Positions 26,155-39,052 of a stretch of 64,000 bases of DNA are shown piece by piece. The stretch spans positions 1 through 64,000 of the forward strand of contig JAVHNS010000004.1 in NCBI GenBank assembly GCA_036872755.1, read 5' to 3'. Position 1 is the stretch's first letter. Every line of letters starts with the position of its first letter. This stretch comes from Orbilia blumenaviensis (taxonomy: Eukaryota > Ascomycota > Orbiliomycetes > Orbiliales > Orbiliaceae). Under the pieces are notes generated by a model that saw only the letters and a program-made list of their open reading frames with translations, did not search any database and had not been told where the DNA came from. A program made the translations under genes and the position numbers.

Positions 26155-26340
26155 ATGAGTAGGTAGGTAGCTGGTTACAATTAAATAGTTAGTCAGTCAG
26201 TTAGTCAGCTAGGTAGGTAGGTAGGTAGGTAAGTAGGTAGGTAGGTACGGTGTAAGGTAAGTAGGTACCTAGGTACCTGGTGGGTAGTGCCTGGTAAGGG
26301 GTAAGCTAGGTAGGTACCTAAGTTGAGTAGGTTAGGTACC
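26155..26340. repeat. TAGG/TACCTAGGTA repeat cluster
   Basis: A dense run of GTAG tetramers and the palindrome TACCTAGGTA, one of many such clusters confined to intergenic DNA in this window. Confidence 0.85.
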
Positions 26341-26757
26341 CAGGTAGTCAGATCGATATGGCTTCATCACCATCATCTTCATCATCATCATCATAAACCC
26401 CTTCAGGCCTCCCCGGCAACCCTCACTTCCACCAATATCAACCATCAACCATCAAACATCAACTATCTCGCAACATTAACCCGCCAGCCCACAAATCACA
26501 CTTCGCTACCCCGACACAGACACAATCATACGCGCTCCCGCCGCAGGCGGCTTTGGGCACACATTCAAGTTCAAGTTCACCGTCACAATACATCGGACAG
26601 CCTCTACAACACGGCGCCCAGAACCCCATCATCCCCTCTCAAACCTCATCGCACCAGAACAATACAGCTGCTCACCTTCCCCCCTCCCCTCTCTAACACT
26701 GCTTCTCGGATACCACAGTCCAACATTGACCCGGACTCCCGACCTTTACTGCCAACC

Positions 26758-29399
26758 ATGATGCACATACCGGGAACTCAGCTACCGCGCACCGGTGCTG
26801 CTGCTGCTTCGGCTTCCTCCTATCCTACATCAAAATCAGAAATCGTCCACAGTTTTGTCCGGACTGCTCAACCGAAGGATATTGTCGGTCATACAAACAC
26901 CCAACCAGCATATAGGAGAGCCCATCCCGAAGGCGGTTTCATAAGTGTAAGCAACTCCCCCCTCCTCTTCCTCCTACCCACCCCCGCTTCTCCCCCCTTT
27001 TATTTGAAAGTATTTAAAATAGTGGTTCCTACTTTACCTGCTAACTATCAGACAGCCGGTTCAAGCCCTGACCTGTTACCTGCCGGCAACATACAGAATC
27101 TGCAACCCCAATTTCAAATATGAGTCTTCGCGAAACCCTCGGCGGGTGTTGACAAAACCCAGCAAAGGCGTCAAGAACGACGGATACGATAACGAGGATA
27201 GCGATTACATTTTGTATGTCAATGACATACTTGGCTCCGAGGAAGCGGGCCACAAGTAAGCCTTCTCACGCGTCCGTCCGAATAAAATGCATGAAGTTAA
27301 CTAGTTATTCAGAAATCGCTACCTCATCCTCGATGTCTTAGGTCAGGGCACATTCGGCCAAGTTGTCAAATGCCAGAACCTCAGAACACAAGAGGTGGTG
27401 GCCGTCAAGGTTGTCAAGAATCGCACAGCATACTTCAACCAAAGTATGATGGAGGTTTCGGTATTGGATTTGGTTAGCAGACAGCAACCCCCATTTCTTC
27501 TCGCAATCTGGATTCGTTCGCTCTTCTGACTAAATATAACGAGCCCAGTTGAATAGCAAGCTTGACAAGAATGATGAGCATCATATACTTCGACTTAAGG
27601 ACACCTTCATACATAGACAGCATCTCTGCCTGGTCTTTGAACTTTTGAGCGTCAACCTTTACGAACTCATCAAACAGAATCAATTCCGTGGATTAAGTAC
27701 TACGTTGGTTCGAGTGTTTGCCCAGCAGCTTCTGAACGCCCTTACGCTCCTAAATAAAGCTAAGTTGATACATTGCGACCTCAAGCCTGAGAATATACTT
27801 CTTAAAAAGAAAGTTCTGCCATCCCCCCCCCTCAAAAAAAAAAGAAAAAAGAAAAAAAGAAAAAAACCTATCTGCATAATTGCTAACGTTTGGTCGTTCA
27901 AAAACAGTCTCGAAAGCCCTATCATCAAAGTGATTGACTTCGGATCTGCCTGTGACGAGAGACAGACCGTCTACACATATATCCAATCTAGATTTTACCG
28001 GTCCCCGGAGGTTTTACTATTACTCCCGTACGGCATACCCAGACTTTGAAATTTTTTTCTATCGCTTTTTCTAATCTCCCGTTGCTCGTAAATAACAGCT
28101 ATTCTTCCGCCATCGATATGTGGTCACTCGGATGTATCGTGGTCGAACTGTTCCTTGGACTGCCTCTTTTCCCTGGCAGCTCAGAATACAACCAAGTCGC
28201 TCGAATTGTTGAGATGCTAGGACTTCCACCAACCTGGATGCTGGAGATGGGGAAACAGTCGGGCGAATTCTTCGAAAAGGTTACGGACGAGTTCGGTAGA
28301 AAGACCTACCGGTTGAAGAGTATGGAAACATATTCACGCGAGCATGGCACAAAAGAACAGCCGAGCAAGCGTTATTTCCAAGCAACTACTCTCCCGGACA
28401 TCATAAACCAGTATGCGATGCCTCGGAAAAATATGAAACCAGCGGAGATAGAAAGAGGTAAAAGACAATTCGTTACTATTGAACAACGGTCCGTGCCACT
28501 CACTAACCAACGAACTTTTAGAAATGAACAATCGGGTCGCCTTCATTGACTTTGTTCGTGGTTTACTGAACATAAACCCGCTAGAAAGATGGTCCCCGCA
28601 ACAAGCGAAGCTACACCCGTTCATAACACAGCAAAAGTTTACCGGGCCGTTCGTACCGCCTATGAACTTAAAGTCGTCGCCATCTAGCGGATTACCGAAG
28701 TCCCCTCATCCACCAATGGCTTCGAATGTCAACCAAACCAACAACCCCCAGCCTATCTCATCGCAGCATATGATCAACAACCCCGATCAAACCCTAAAGA
28801 ACAAACCAAATCCGGGCGGTATACCCCAGCAGCTAGCGGCTAACTACCAAACCCCCCCTGCGGGCGCATACGTCAATCCGGCGACCCATGCCACCCAGAC
28901 TCAACCCCCGACCTATAGCGGTCCCAATTACAATACTAACGGTAGCCAGCAGTTCCAGCAGCCGGCTGTCAACCCACCACCACCCTACAGTACTAACCAT
29001 ACGGGATATAATGTGCCGCAGGCGTCGCAGCACCAACCCAACCAACAAGCACTCGGAGGCGGTTATCACACACAGCAACAGCCTCCGAGCCTGTATCAAA
29101 CCGCCACCACCCGAGCAGGACGACAACGCGCCTCTACTATTGGGCAGAACGATAGCGGTATTCCGCCTCAGCTTTCACGTCACGCGATGCTGCTGGATCC
29201 CAATCAACCCATAAGACTACAGCCGAGTCCTGCTTACTACCCTCCCCCATCAGACGGAGAGGCGACAAGCGGTGGCAAGTCGAGAAGGCGAAGCCAGGCA
29301 GGACAAGGAGGTCAGAGAAGTCAGAGAGATTTTATCAGGACCCTCGAGGACCGGACACTGGAAGATGGGTTGTTTAATAATCAGGCGCAATGGCAATGA
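26758..29399 (+). CDS. YAK1: DYRK-family dual-specificity protein kinase Yak1
   Basis: Yak1 is a growth-restraining kinase acting downstream of PKA/TOR signalling. The N-terminal part ends [11 protein letters not shown]. After an intron comes [19 protein letters not shown] and the DYRK-homology region. The kinase domain has the glycine loop GQGTFGQVV (about 27345), AVKVVKNR with the ATP-binding Lys, catalytic [13 protein letters not shown], and the activation loop [15 protein letters not shown] with the YxY autophosphorylation pair. [15 protein letters not shown] and NPLERWSP follow. The C-terminal tail is Pro/Gln/Asn-rich and disordered, ending QAQWQ. Introns at 28027-28098 and about 28457-28521 are canonical; the one at 27809-27907 lacks a GT donor in the required phase. 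The start is uncertain: 26758 is the first in-frame ATG in the first recognisable exon, and an upstream exon may exist. Confidence 0.9.
27809..27907 (+). other. YAK1: Intron of YAK1 with non-GT 5' splice site
   Basis: Conserved kinase sequence requires exon junction ...[12 protein letters not shown]. That places the donor at GAAAGTTCTG (27809) instead of GT, with a normal AACAG acceptor at 27907. The only GT nearby (27813) would shift the frame unless the preceding A-run is miscounted by one base. Confidence 0.6.
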
Positions 29400-30609
29400 G
29401 GGAAATTAGTTGGTAGTGGATCGATTTTCATTGACAGTTCTTGTCATCAGTTTTTATGTTCAGAGATTGAGGTATTGGATCAAAGGCGAGGCTTGAACAG
29501 CTCTAGGTAGCTGGGCTTGAGCAAGCAGAAACCATGCGCCTCTCGCTGCGAGTGGCACGCTCACCCGAATGTATGGGGAATAGTTCTGGCAGTCTATTGG
29601 CCTATCTGCTTCGTCTCTATATCTGTCTCGCTATCCTTGTGCCTCCGCCAGCAGTCCCTAAACAATTGTAGCTATTTTCATGATTAATCAATACAGGAGA
29701 CGTAATCAACGCGAATTAGGACACCATACCTGTTTTTGACAGGCACGCCAGTCCTTAGTCTTATCGAAACACATCTGAAGGTTCTCGTTCTCCTCTAAAC
29801 AATAATTAACCTGTGATCTGGAAGTCGGATTTATGCCCTGGGAGGTGCACCTGCACAACCAGTTTTCTGGATCCGTAGATCCCTATATTTCCCGGATGTC
29901 AGTATCTAAGCTATATTTCCCGGATGACATGGCATGCGCATTGCACAGATGCATCGAAGCATGGCGAAGGACTAAATAACCACCCAGTAGGTTAAGTAGG
30001 TAGGCACTTAAGCAGGTACCTAAGGTAGCAGAACATGCAGAAGATAAAATATTAAAGACATACCACTCGTCGTCGTCGTCCTTGGAATCGTCCCTGGAGA
30101 TCATTTCGATGGCCTCTGATCGAGAAGCGTTTATAATAGGTAGGTGGGTACTATGTAGGTACTTATATCCCCATTGCGTAGAGGATATGCCTATGTACTA
30201 AGTGCTTGAGTAGGTAAGTCCTTAAGTAGGCAAATACCTGGTAGTAGGTAAAGTATAAGCACCCAAGTAGCGTTTCTACTATCACGTGATCTACAGGGCT
30301 ATCCTCCACATCCCTCGTTCTTCTTTTCTTTTTTTTTGCTCTGGTATTTTTTCAACCAAACATCCCACAACAACCCACAACACTATACCTAAACACCTAT
30401 CTGCTACTACCTACTTGCTACCCACCTACTTACATACTACCACAAACTCGCTGGTTAGGGAATTCTGGTTTCCAATCCTTTGCAGCGCCCTTCTTCAGCT
30501 CTATTCTCTAATTTCTAATCTCTGGAAACAATACACCAATTGAACTGAGGACTGTGAGATCGTCTGCGTACAAATAGCACCCCTCCTCTCTCGCCCTCAC
30601 CTGCACAGA
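29400..30609. other. YAK1-eIF3l intergenic region
   Basis: It is downstream of YAK1 and upstream of the eIF3l gene. It has several TAGGTAGG/TACCTAAG repeat units (29990-30030, 30135-30265) and a pyrimidine/CCTAC-rich leader at 30330-30600. No coding gene or RNA gene is recognisable. Confidence 0.55.
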
Positions 30610-32396
30610 ATGAGCATGCTTGCGGGGCAGACCCAGTACCAGAATGGTGCACATGATGACGATGACTTCGATGACGAGGGTATCTTAGCCGCTTCGATCG
30701 TTGAAGCGATACAGAACGATGATGACGACCCATCACAGACCCTACAAACCCTACAATCTCGAGAGGACGATCTCCAGAGCAGGCTACAAGCTGCTGCAAC
30801 CCCACTCGAGTACCAAGCCTCGCTCGAGGCACGTTACGCATCATACGATAACTATTGTAGCTTATTTCATTATATTTTGAACTCCAACGGCCCAGTCGAG
30901 CTTGATCTCCCTACAGTATGTACTACAACACCCCAACATAACTTCGTTCCAAAGTGACCCCCAGTCACCGTTCGCACACCGGCTGACCACTTGTAGTATT
31001 ACTGGGCGTGGGATGTCATCGACGAATTCATATACCAATTCAACAACTTTTGTGCCTATCGAAACCGACTCGCCAAGAAAGGCCAAAACCAAGAGGAAAT
31101 AGCATCACTCCGAGAAAACCAGCAAATATGGGGCTGTTATAGTGTTCTCAATGTAACTCTAGCCCCTCTGGCCGACGTTTTTTTATTTTCCTTCTCCAGA
31201 CCGATGCTAACCCCCCCCACTTCTTTTTTCTTTTTCCCCCACAAAAAATAGATACTATATTCCTTGATCCAGCGATCTCAAATGAATGAACAGCTAGCAG
31301 CGATCAAGCGAGGGGAAGATCCAAAGTAAATACCCCCCATTCAGCGACGACGAGTTTAAACTAACATGCGTTAAACAGTACTGTTGCTGGTGAATATGGC
31401 TCTCGGCCTCTTTACCGTATGTTGGGCTATTTCAGCATTATCGGCCTATTAAGAGTTCACTGTCTATTGGGGGATTTCACACTCGCCCTGAAGACTCTCG
31501 ATGATATCGAGCTCAACAAGAAGGCTGTGTTTGCTAGGGTTATGGGCGCCCATTTCACTACCTACTATTATGTCGGCTTTTGCTACATGATGATGGGGAG
31601 ATACTCAGATGCTATCAAGGCATTTTCCCATATCCTACTCTACGTAACACGCACAAAAAATCTGCATAATAAGGGTGGGCAGTTCGATTCGGTAAGATTT
31701 TGAATTCGATACAATTTACATGACCGGATATACTCACACATAGCTTAGATATCAAAGACTATGGATCAGATGTACGCCCTGCTAGCTATGTGTGTAGCAC
31801 TTTGCCCTACCCGTCTTGACGACACTATCCATTCTACTCTTCGCGAAAAGTATGCAGATCAGTTCCAGAAACTGCAACGCGGCGGAATGGAAAGCCTTAC
31901 AGTCTTTGAAGAACTCTTTCAGACTTCGGCACCAAAATTCATATCTCCTATACCTCCAGATTTCGACAATCCGGCGAACAATATCGACCCTATGCAACAT
32001 CATCTGCAGGTTTTCATGTTTGATGTGAAAAACAATATGATGGCTCCGATTTTACGAAGTTATCTGAAACTCTATACTAGCATGGACCTTCACAAGCTCG
32101 CTTCTTTCTTGGAGACAAATCCGGACGACCTTAGGACAAAGCTCTTAATTTTCAAACAAAAATCTCGACAGTACAAATGGACTGAAGGTGGCTTGCTAAG
32201 TGGTGAGATGATCAATACCTCAGATCTTGACTATGCCCTTCAAAAGGTAGGATGGATCTTCGCCCCCACACCCTAATCTGAGAAAACCTATATTCACAAA
32301 ATTTTAATCTAGGATTTGATACACATCTCAGAAGCTAAGGTCGGGAGAAAACTGGTAGATTGGTATCTCAGGAACCTTACCCGATCATACGCTTGA
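30610..32396 (+). CDS. Eukaryotic translation initiation factor 3 subunit L
   Basis: A PCI-domain subunit of eIF3, which assembles the 43S preinitiation complex. Six exons (30610-30915, 30997-31152, 31252-31325, 31379-31691, 31749-32246, 32313-32396) sum to 1,431 nt, 476 aa, in frame with GT-AG junctions. Recognisable blocks are WAWDVIDEFIYQFNNFCAYR, MLGYFSIIGLLRVHCLLGDF, THF/TTYYYVGFCYMMMGRYSDAI (TPR-like helical region), MDQMYALLAMCVALCP, and the PCI tail MINTSDLDYALQKDLIHISE. The N-terminus is acidic (DDDDFDDEG). The intron before exon 3 contains poly-C and polypyrimidine runs. The subunit is present in filamentous fungi but absent from S. cerevisiae. It is convergent with the TANGO2-like gene (226-bp gap). 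Confidence 0.93.
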
Positions 32397-32622
32397 GACC
32401 GGATTTTATGAGGTGAACCGACGCAGAATCCAACAAAAACCACGCCTCTGTCTGTATGGTCTGTAAGATTGGCGCCCTCTGTTGTAACATAGGGAACAGG
32501 CTTTGATATAACGCAAGGTAGACGCTCTATTATTTTACATGGTGCACCCAGCTTCCCAGCACGTGTTTTGACTGTGATACGATCAACCTTCGAAATTTGT
32601 ACGTAGAGAATTTGAGCTGTGC

Positions 32623-33719
32623 TCAAATATCAAGGTCAAAAATAATGTCTACCGTGTCATTTTCCGCACGGGTAGTTCCCTGTAGCCAATCGTAGAGTGT
32701 TTTTTCCGTATACCTGACAGTACCCGACTCGTGGACAACGATAACTGTTTGTTTCTGGGTCCCATACAGATCATAGAGCCCAGGCCCTGCTCCGTCCGGG
32801 TCTTGACTTGCGGTGCTTGTATCGCTGGAGCCTGTTAGGTTGTTGGCCCCGAACATAGGAATGAAAACCGACTGCTTCAGCAGTTCAAATTTATCCTCCG
32901 CACCCTTCCAGGATTCTTCGGCGCTCAATGAATCAAACGCCAGAATTTCAATGGCTCTCTGTGATATCTCCCGATCACTTAGCTTATCTTGTTGGATGTC
33001 ATCGACCAGCTCATTTAAAAGCCGTTTACCATTGACTACTTTGGGCCATGGGTAGGTGAAGGCGGAATTGCTGAGCCCGTATGTTTCCTCACTTGCAGTG
33101 TCAATAGGATCGTATTTTCTTTCACGTGTTTTCCCTTCTATCGGGTTGGAGATGACCCCGAAGCTGTCGATTTGAACACGGCCTTGGTGATCACGAGAAA
33201 GTTGTCCGCACAACATTGAGAAGCCGCCGACTTGGTCAATATCCAGATCATCAAGAGGAGCCTGGCACCCAGAGTCCCCCCACAATCTGCAAGGGCTGTC
33301 TGAGGTTAGAAATGATGAAACCACAGCCCCTCTGCTGGCTGCCCCTATCGCCGCAATTGAACTTGTTTCTCGAATATTAGTAAGACCAGCGAATCGACCA
33401 CATCGGGTGACCCCAAGCCAGGTACCTAAGGACGTCTAGAGGTGTAAGCTCCTGAGCAGTCACTAGGTTGATTGAAGTATTAAGTGTTACCATTTTCGGG
33501 CCGGGCTAGGTCCCGCCCACCATAGACATCTTTATTCCAAGGGCCAGCGGTCTGAGTCGGGCGTCGTAGGAACTCCTAGAGTAAAACATGGTGGTCCGGC
33601 AGTCAGAAGTTTTTGATCAGGGTATTTGAAGTCGTGGATGTGCATACATCTCGATTGGAGAGAAGGATCAAAGGATAACCCTTATTAGCGCATGCGGTTG
33701 TCCAAAGTAGGATGCACAT
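32623..33719 (-). CDS. TANGO2/NRDE-family protein
   Basis: Three exons (33719-33648, 33575-33491, 33425-32623) give 960 nt, 319 aa. The start MCIL and the signature SNRD-EFLRRPT (split by the first intron) define the NRDE/TANGO2 family. They are followed by GGRDLARPENG-TWLGVTRCGRFAGLTNIRE, SRGAVVSSFL and GGFSMLCGQL...IDSFGVISN. The C-terminus ends DIIFDLDI. Human TANGO2 is tied to mitochondrial and lipid/haem homeostasis and a fly homologue to Golgi organisation, but its biochemistry is unsettled. The NRDEF Asn/Asp/Glu positions are kept (NRDEF). An overlapping frame at 32309-32626 is antisense to the eIF3l last exon and is not supported. Confidence 0.92.
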
Positions 33720-34490
33720 GTTACGCCTGCTAGTGAAACTTTTCTAAGACCTAATGAAAAATCAAGCTGCAAACCCTAACTTTATCGATTGTCGCGGTGA
33801 AGAGGATGATGGTGATCGATATCAGCGTACGCCGTATGGTACCAGCTGCTCATATTAAATCCGAAGCGAGACGTCTCGGTAAACCCGGGTTCTTTCACAG
33901 GCTTTCGAATGTTCTGGCCGAGGAACCTGTTTTAGAAAACTGGCTGGCCACTTCAAGGCAAGGACGAACACACATAACGTATGGTAAGATATACCATTGG
34001 TAGGTAGGTAGGCTGGTATGTACACATGGCTCAGCTGAGGCCCATTCGCGACGAACATATGGGCAACACACATTTTCTTTATTTTTTATTCTCCACTTTC
34101 CGAATATTTTAATCATACTTCGTATATTTAGATAGATAGGGAAATGAATTTCCAAACACTTTCAGCAGAGGGTATATGTGGTCTTGTAAACCAGCCTCCA
34201 CCAAGGTTATGTGGATAGAGGGAGCAATGCAGTGAGTTATTGGGTGGAAGGAGGCGGGAGTCGTACATAAACAGGATTTCGGATTTGCTTTTTAGAATGT
34301 GTGGAATTGGTCGACCAGAGTTCATCAATGCAAACAATCGCAAAGGAAGCTCGCAGAATTCACGGTGGGGCAATCGTGAGCAGAAACGGGAAGAGCTCAG
34401 CTCGCACTTAGCCTTTTGATATCTTCCGGGAATAGCTAGCTGGCAGGCTGATTAAAGAGCCCGGGCACCTTGCCGGTTCCGGTGACCGAG

Positions 34491-34523
<33 letters not shown>

Positions 34524-35884
34524 TGGCCACATGCAAGCAAATCCTGAATTCCTCGAAATATTTACCAAGACAGGTACTTTGGGGCAATCGGTCGATAAGG
34601 GAGAGGAGCCGGTACCTTCCAAGAGCATCGGTGTTGTTGGGCCTAACGTGTTTTAGGTAGCTGGAGGACTCCGAAAACTAACCGCCAAGGTTGGGAGGAT
34701 GGGTTGAATCGACTCGAGGATGTCTGCAGTTCCATATTTTCACGGCGCCGTCAATGCTTGCCATGCAATTCGACCAGTTCCGACAACGCACTAGCGCAGA
34801 CTTCGGTCCAATGGCAGCGAACGACGAGCAGACTGGTAACGAGAGATGAAGAAGAAGAAACCACGCGGGAATAGGTAAATACACCTGTCGTATCGTGGCC
34901 AAGTCCGGATACAGTTATCAGTGGCAATACTGGTCCAAAACAGATGGCTGGAGGAATTCAGCAGCTGCTTATAATTACCCTTCCACCCATGCGTATGTAG
35001 CAGATGCGTGTGTGGCTCCGAACAGGAATGAAGAAAGACACGGAAGTAATTGGTGCTCACGTGCGGGGATCCGAAGGCCAGGGGAGGGAAAGGGCACGAT
35101 GGAGAAAGAGAGGGAGAGGAACAGAGACAGATAGATGCGGTCTCTTTTCTTACTCTTCGGGTCATTTCCCAACTCCGGATCTTACGCAGGATATCTCCGG
35201 ACGCGCATTTTCTTTTTGAAATTGTATTGACCGGATTCCTCCACAGGGATGACAGAAGATGTGTCTTCAGCCACAGATATGTAGAAGGGAGGGGAGAGGA
35301 AGGGGGGGCACATGTATGTACGTGAGTACTTACTCGTGTATATCTGCGGAGTAACCTGCAAGGAAAAGCAAGTCGGAGGGAAGAGGCATATATGTACGTA
35401 CGGAGGTACATCCAGGCTGAGTACTTCATAGTAACGACCGGGGTATTGAAAGCGTAAGCAAGTAGTAGGTAGGTAGATTTACCTGGGCAGTTATGTATAT
35501 ACGCAGTGCGTTCTTGGTAGGTAAGAGTACTTGCTGACATACTTAGTGGTACTTGCTAAGGTAGGGGGAGTTTCTGTTCGATCGTGACGAAGTCCCGGAC
35601 GTATGACATAGCGTTTCTGCGTTTGCGTAGAACTTAAGCATTCAATGTGATGCAGTGTACCCGGGGCGAGAATAAGCGGTGGAGTTCCAACTTACTTGAG
35701 ACCGTAATTCTGCTATTACTCCCTGAGAAAAATGGGGAAAAAAAAGAAAGAAACGAAACGAAAAGAACAGGAGAGTTCAAGTTAGCTACATGCGCAATGT
35801 AATTGCTTTCTATTCCGCACTCACCCCCCCTCTCAATTTAAATATAATTGAACTTGGAAATAAAAAATAACAACAACAGCAATG

Positions 35885-35915
<31 letters not shown>

Positions 35916-36807
35916 TAATTAAATACCTAGTAGCAATAGGTACCTTGATGATTATGGTGATGACAGTAGTAATAATAATGACTAGGTACCTAGGTAGGTA
36001 GGTAGTAGCAATGATATAATGATAGGGAAAGTAGACGATGACGGAGTAATCGAAGGGGAAACGAAGAGGAGGAAGGGGGGGGAAGAATAGATGATTCCTT
36101 AAAGATTACGAAGAATAGTCAATGTCAATTTCTGCCACCGATGATGATGATGGTGATATGGTTATGGTGGTGACGGCGATACTCGATTGATTGTCCGATT
36201 GTTGATATATTTGGTATAAGGCACAAACCCATGGGAACGATATATGTATGCTTCTGTAGAGTACACATGGGTTTACACACATTAACTAGCCAATCAGTCT
36301 ACAAAAAAGTACTTATCTAAGTACTTAGGTAGGTACTTAAAGTATGTACTTAATAGGTAAGTATGTCTATTACGAAATGAGTGAACATCCTCTGTCTCTC
36401 CGTCTCCGTCTCCGTCTCTGTCTCTGTCTGTTTCTGTTTCTGTCCGTTTCTCTGTCTCCCTGGTGTGTTTGTGTTTGTGTGTGTGTGTGTCCATGCGTGT
36501 ATGTATGTGTGTATGTGTGTCCACATGTGTACATGTTAGCCTTGAACCCGTGTACTGTACATTTATGTACATTCGTACGTATGTACAGGCATTACATTGT
36601 TATCTCGGTCCCTAACAAGCAAGCAATAGGTAGTTAAGTAAGCAAGAAAGCAACTACTTAAGAAAGCGAGCATATTAGTAAGTAAATAAAGAAAGAAATG
36701 CTCAAGTACTTAAGCAAGTTAGTAAGAGGTGTAGATAGATTAGATCTGGAAGTAAGTTTTTTTTTTTTTTTTTATAAAAAAAAGAAAAGCACTACAATAC
36801 ATACGTG

Positions 36808-36844
<37 letters not shown>

Positions 36845-38560
36845 TATGTATATACTTACTTAGTATATATGTATGTATGTATGTACAATGTATGTATGTA
36901 TGTATATATGCAGGTATGTGCGTGCGTGCGTGTGTGCGTGCGTGCGTGAGCCTGCGTGTGCGTGAGTGAGTAGTGCGGACTTGGACTTGGACTTGGACTT
37001 GGGCTGTTTGACCTTGGATTTAGATTTGGATTTGGAAGTGGAAGTGGATGTGGATGGAAGTGGATTTTGGATTTTGGATGTGGATGTGGATGTGTGTGTG
37101 TGTGTCTGCTGCATTTGGGGGAGGGAACCAGGATCTCGAGAAAAGAAGTAAATAACAAATAACAAGGTCAAAAAAGCAACGACGATATTCCTTGACCCGA
37201 TATCCGCCTTTTTTTGGAGAGGTCGGCACGGCTCCGTGGGAATTTTTAGTCGTGCTAAATTATTTATCTTCGAGCTACTGCTCGCTCGCTTCTTTTCCAT
37301 CCAGAACCCTACGCTATCTGTCAGGATATTTGCCCATTTTATTACTATTTTCAAGGTAACGTACATTACATGCTATATACTACTGCTTACATACATACAT
37401 ACATACATGCATACATACGTACATACATACATACATCTCTCTCTCTCTCTCTCTCTCTCTGGCGTGCCAGAACCACCTCGCATTTTTTTTCCCATTGTCC
37501 GGCGTCTGCTCTGCTGGTGCGTGTCATGGCCTGGGATCGTGTACCGGTATCGTGGCCGTGGGAACAGATTGTCGGAGCACAAGCAGCAGCAGCTAATAAC
37601 CTTCGGCCTTAACTAGCTTTCTAGGTACCTACTTTTACTCTACTTTACTTTTACTTTCACGTTACTTCACGTTATTTCGTTTTATTTACTTTCCACTAAG
37701 TACCTAACCAATCCCCCCTCCCCTACGTTTTTACCTGCCTGGTACCTTTTCATTTTTTTATTTTTTTTTATTTTTTTATTTTTTTTTATCTTGTATTTTT
37801 TTATTTTTTTATTTTTATTTTTTTTTTATTCCTCTTTTACACTCCCTGCACCACACCCTTTTACCGTACCATACCATAACCTCTGCCCTCCCTCTCTCTC
37901 CCTACCTTACCTACCTACCTACCTACCTACCTACCTGCCTGCCTGCCTGCCTGCCTAACCACCTACCTAACCACCCACCTAACCACCCACCTGCTTACCG
38001 ACTGGCCTACCCTTATCTACCTAAGTAGTTTACCCACTCACTTGCTTGACTGCCCGAGTACCTCCCTGCCCAGTTTTATTTTATTTTATTTTATTTTTAT
38101 TTCCCTCCTGGCCTTTGTTTCTATCTTTACTGTTTGTGCGTTTGTGCGTGCGTTTGCACGTGTGTATGTGCGTGCTGGTTCTTCCTCTTCTGCTCCCACT
38201 CCTGCTTCTCTGCTCCCACTCCTGCTCCTGCCTCTGCTTCCACTCCTGCTTCCTGCTTCCTGCTCATGCCCGTGCCCGTGCCTGTGCCTGTCTCTGTGTG
38301 CCTGTGCTTGTGCCTGTGCCTGTGCTTGCCTCTGCCTCTGCCTCTGCCTCTGCCTCTGCCCGTGCTTCTACTACCTTTGCCTCTTCGTCTGCGCCTCTGC
38401 GCCTCTGCTTCTTAGCTACTTTTCCCCTTGGCTGTTGAAGTGTTTTTGCCGATTTCGGTAATATCAGCATCATTGACGTTCGGCAATCAGAATTGTTATA
38501 TCTACATACACATAATACATGTCTAAAAGGTATACCTGATTCTTAATACCCGACCCGGTG

Positions 38561-38609
38561 TCTGATGTCTGATGTCTGATGTCTGATATCTGATATCTGA
38601 TATCTGATA
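38561..38609. repeat. Seven tandem 7-bp units (TCTGATG/TCTGATA)
   Basis: Three TCTGATG units followed by four TCTGATA units, in perfect register. The block-wise G-to-A difference suggests expansion of two variants. Confidence 0.9.
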
Positions 38610-39052
38610 GCTAACAACCCATATTTTGGAACCCGCATTTTTTTTTATTTTCTTCTGGTTTATTTCATTTCATTTTTTTCTTTCTTTTTCCTCTCATTTT
38701 CTTTCCTTTTTTTCATATATATATTTCGGGTTTCCCCACAACCAAGCCATCTGTGCTTATACTCCTTTTGCTCTGGGCTTTCGAGAACATCTTTGGTATC
38801 GTTTAGCTGCTGTGAGGATCGGGCTACTTCGATTGCCTGCAGCTCCTGCACCCACCTTTCCCAACCCCAGTCACACTAGTCTCAGGCCTTACTGCCCGAT
38901 CACCTGGCATTTAGCAGATTCTGCTGTTTGTCCCTTGACCTGAGCTTATTTTACCTATTCTTGCCTGATGTACTACCCTCCTCCTCATCCTAGTAACATC
39001 TAAGGTATACACTTAAAAGTACCTATACTTTTTATCCCCACAGTCATTTATT

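Larger units (their letters stand above)
25344..26757. other. BPL1-YAK1 divergent intergenic region with microsatellites
   Basis: It holds a long (TTG)n tract at 25722-25806 running into (GTG)n, a CTCTCC array at 25880-25948, repeated TACCTAGGTA/GTAG units (25590-25640, 26155-26340) and a CAT/CAC-rich leader. An in-frame upstream portion of YAK1 could start in the last 400 bp. No other gene is supported; the poly-Leu/poly-Gln open frames across the TTG repeat are artefacts. Confidence 0.55.

Noticed and set aside
27474..28549. Separate small genes in the YAK1 region
   Set aside because: They are exons or antisense shadows of one kinase gene; conserved blocks join in Yak1 order.
32309..32626. 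Possible extra gene or C-terminal exon antisense to the end of eIF3l
   Set aside because: The TANGO2-like protein ends naturally at FDLDI with stop at 32623; the frame overlaps the eIF3l last exon and has no family resemblance.
34791..35540. 249-codon minus-strand frame
   Set aside because: Cys/Ser/Thr/Tyr-rich, spans repeats, no domain, no introns or neighbouring exons; looks fortuitous.
36860..37366. 168-codon minus-strand frame with Ser-Lys and Thr-His repeats
   Set aside because: Its repetitive half is translated microsatellite; the remainder has no recognisable domain.
38042..38461. Overlapping Cys/Leu/Ala-rich frames in all three + frames
   Set aside because: All three frames stay open because of CTGCCT/CTCTGC simple repeats, not coding selection.
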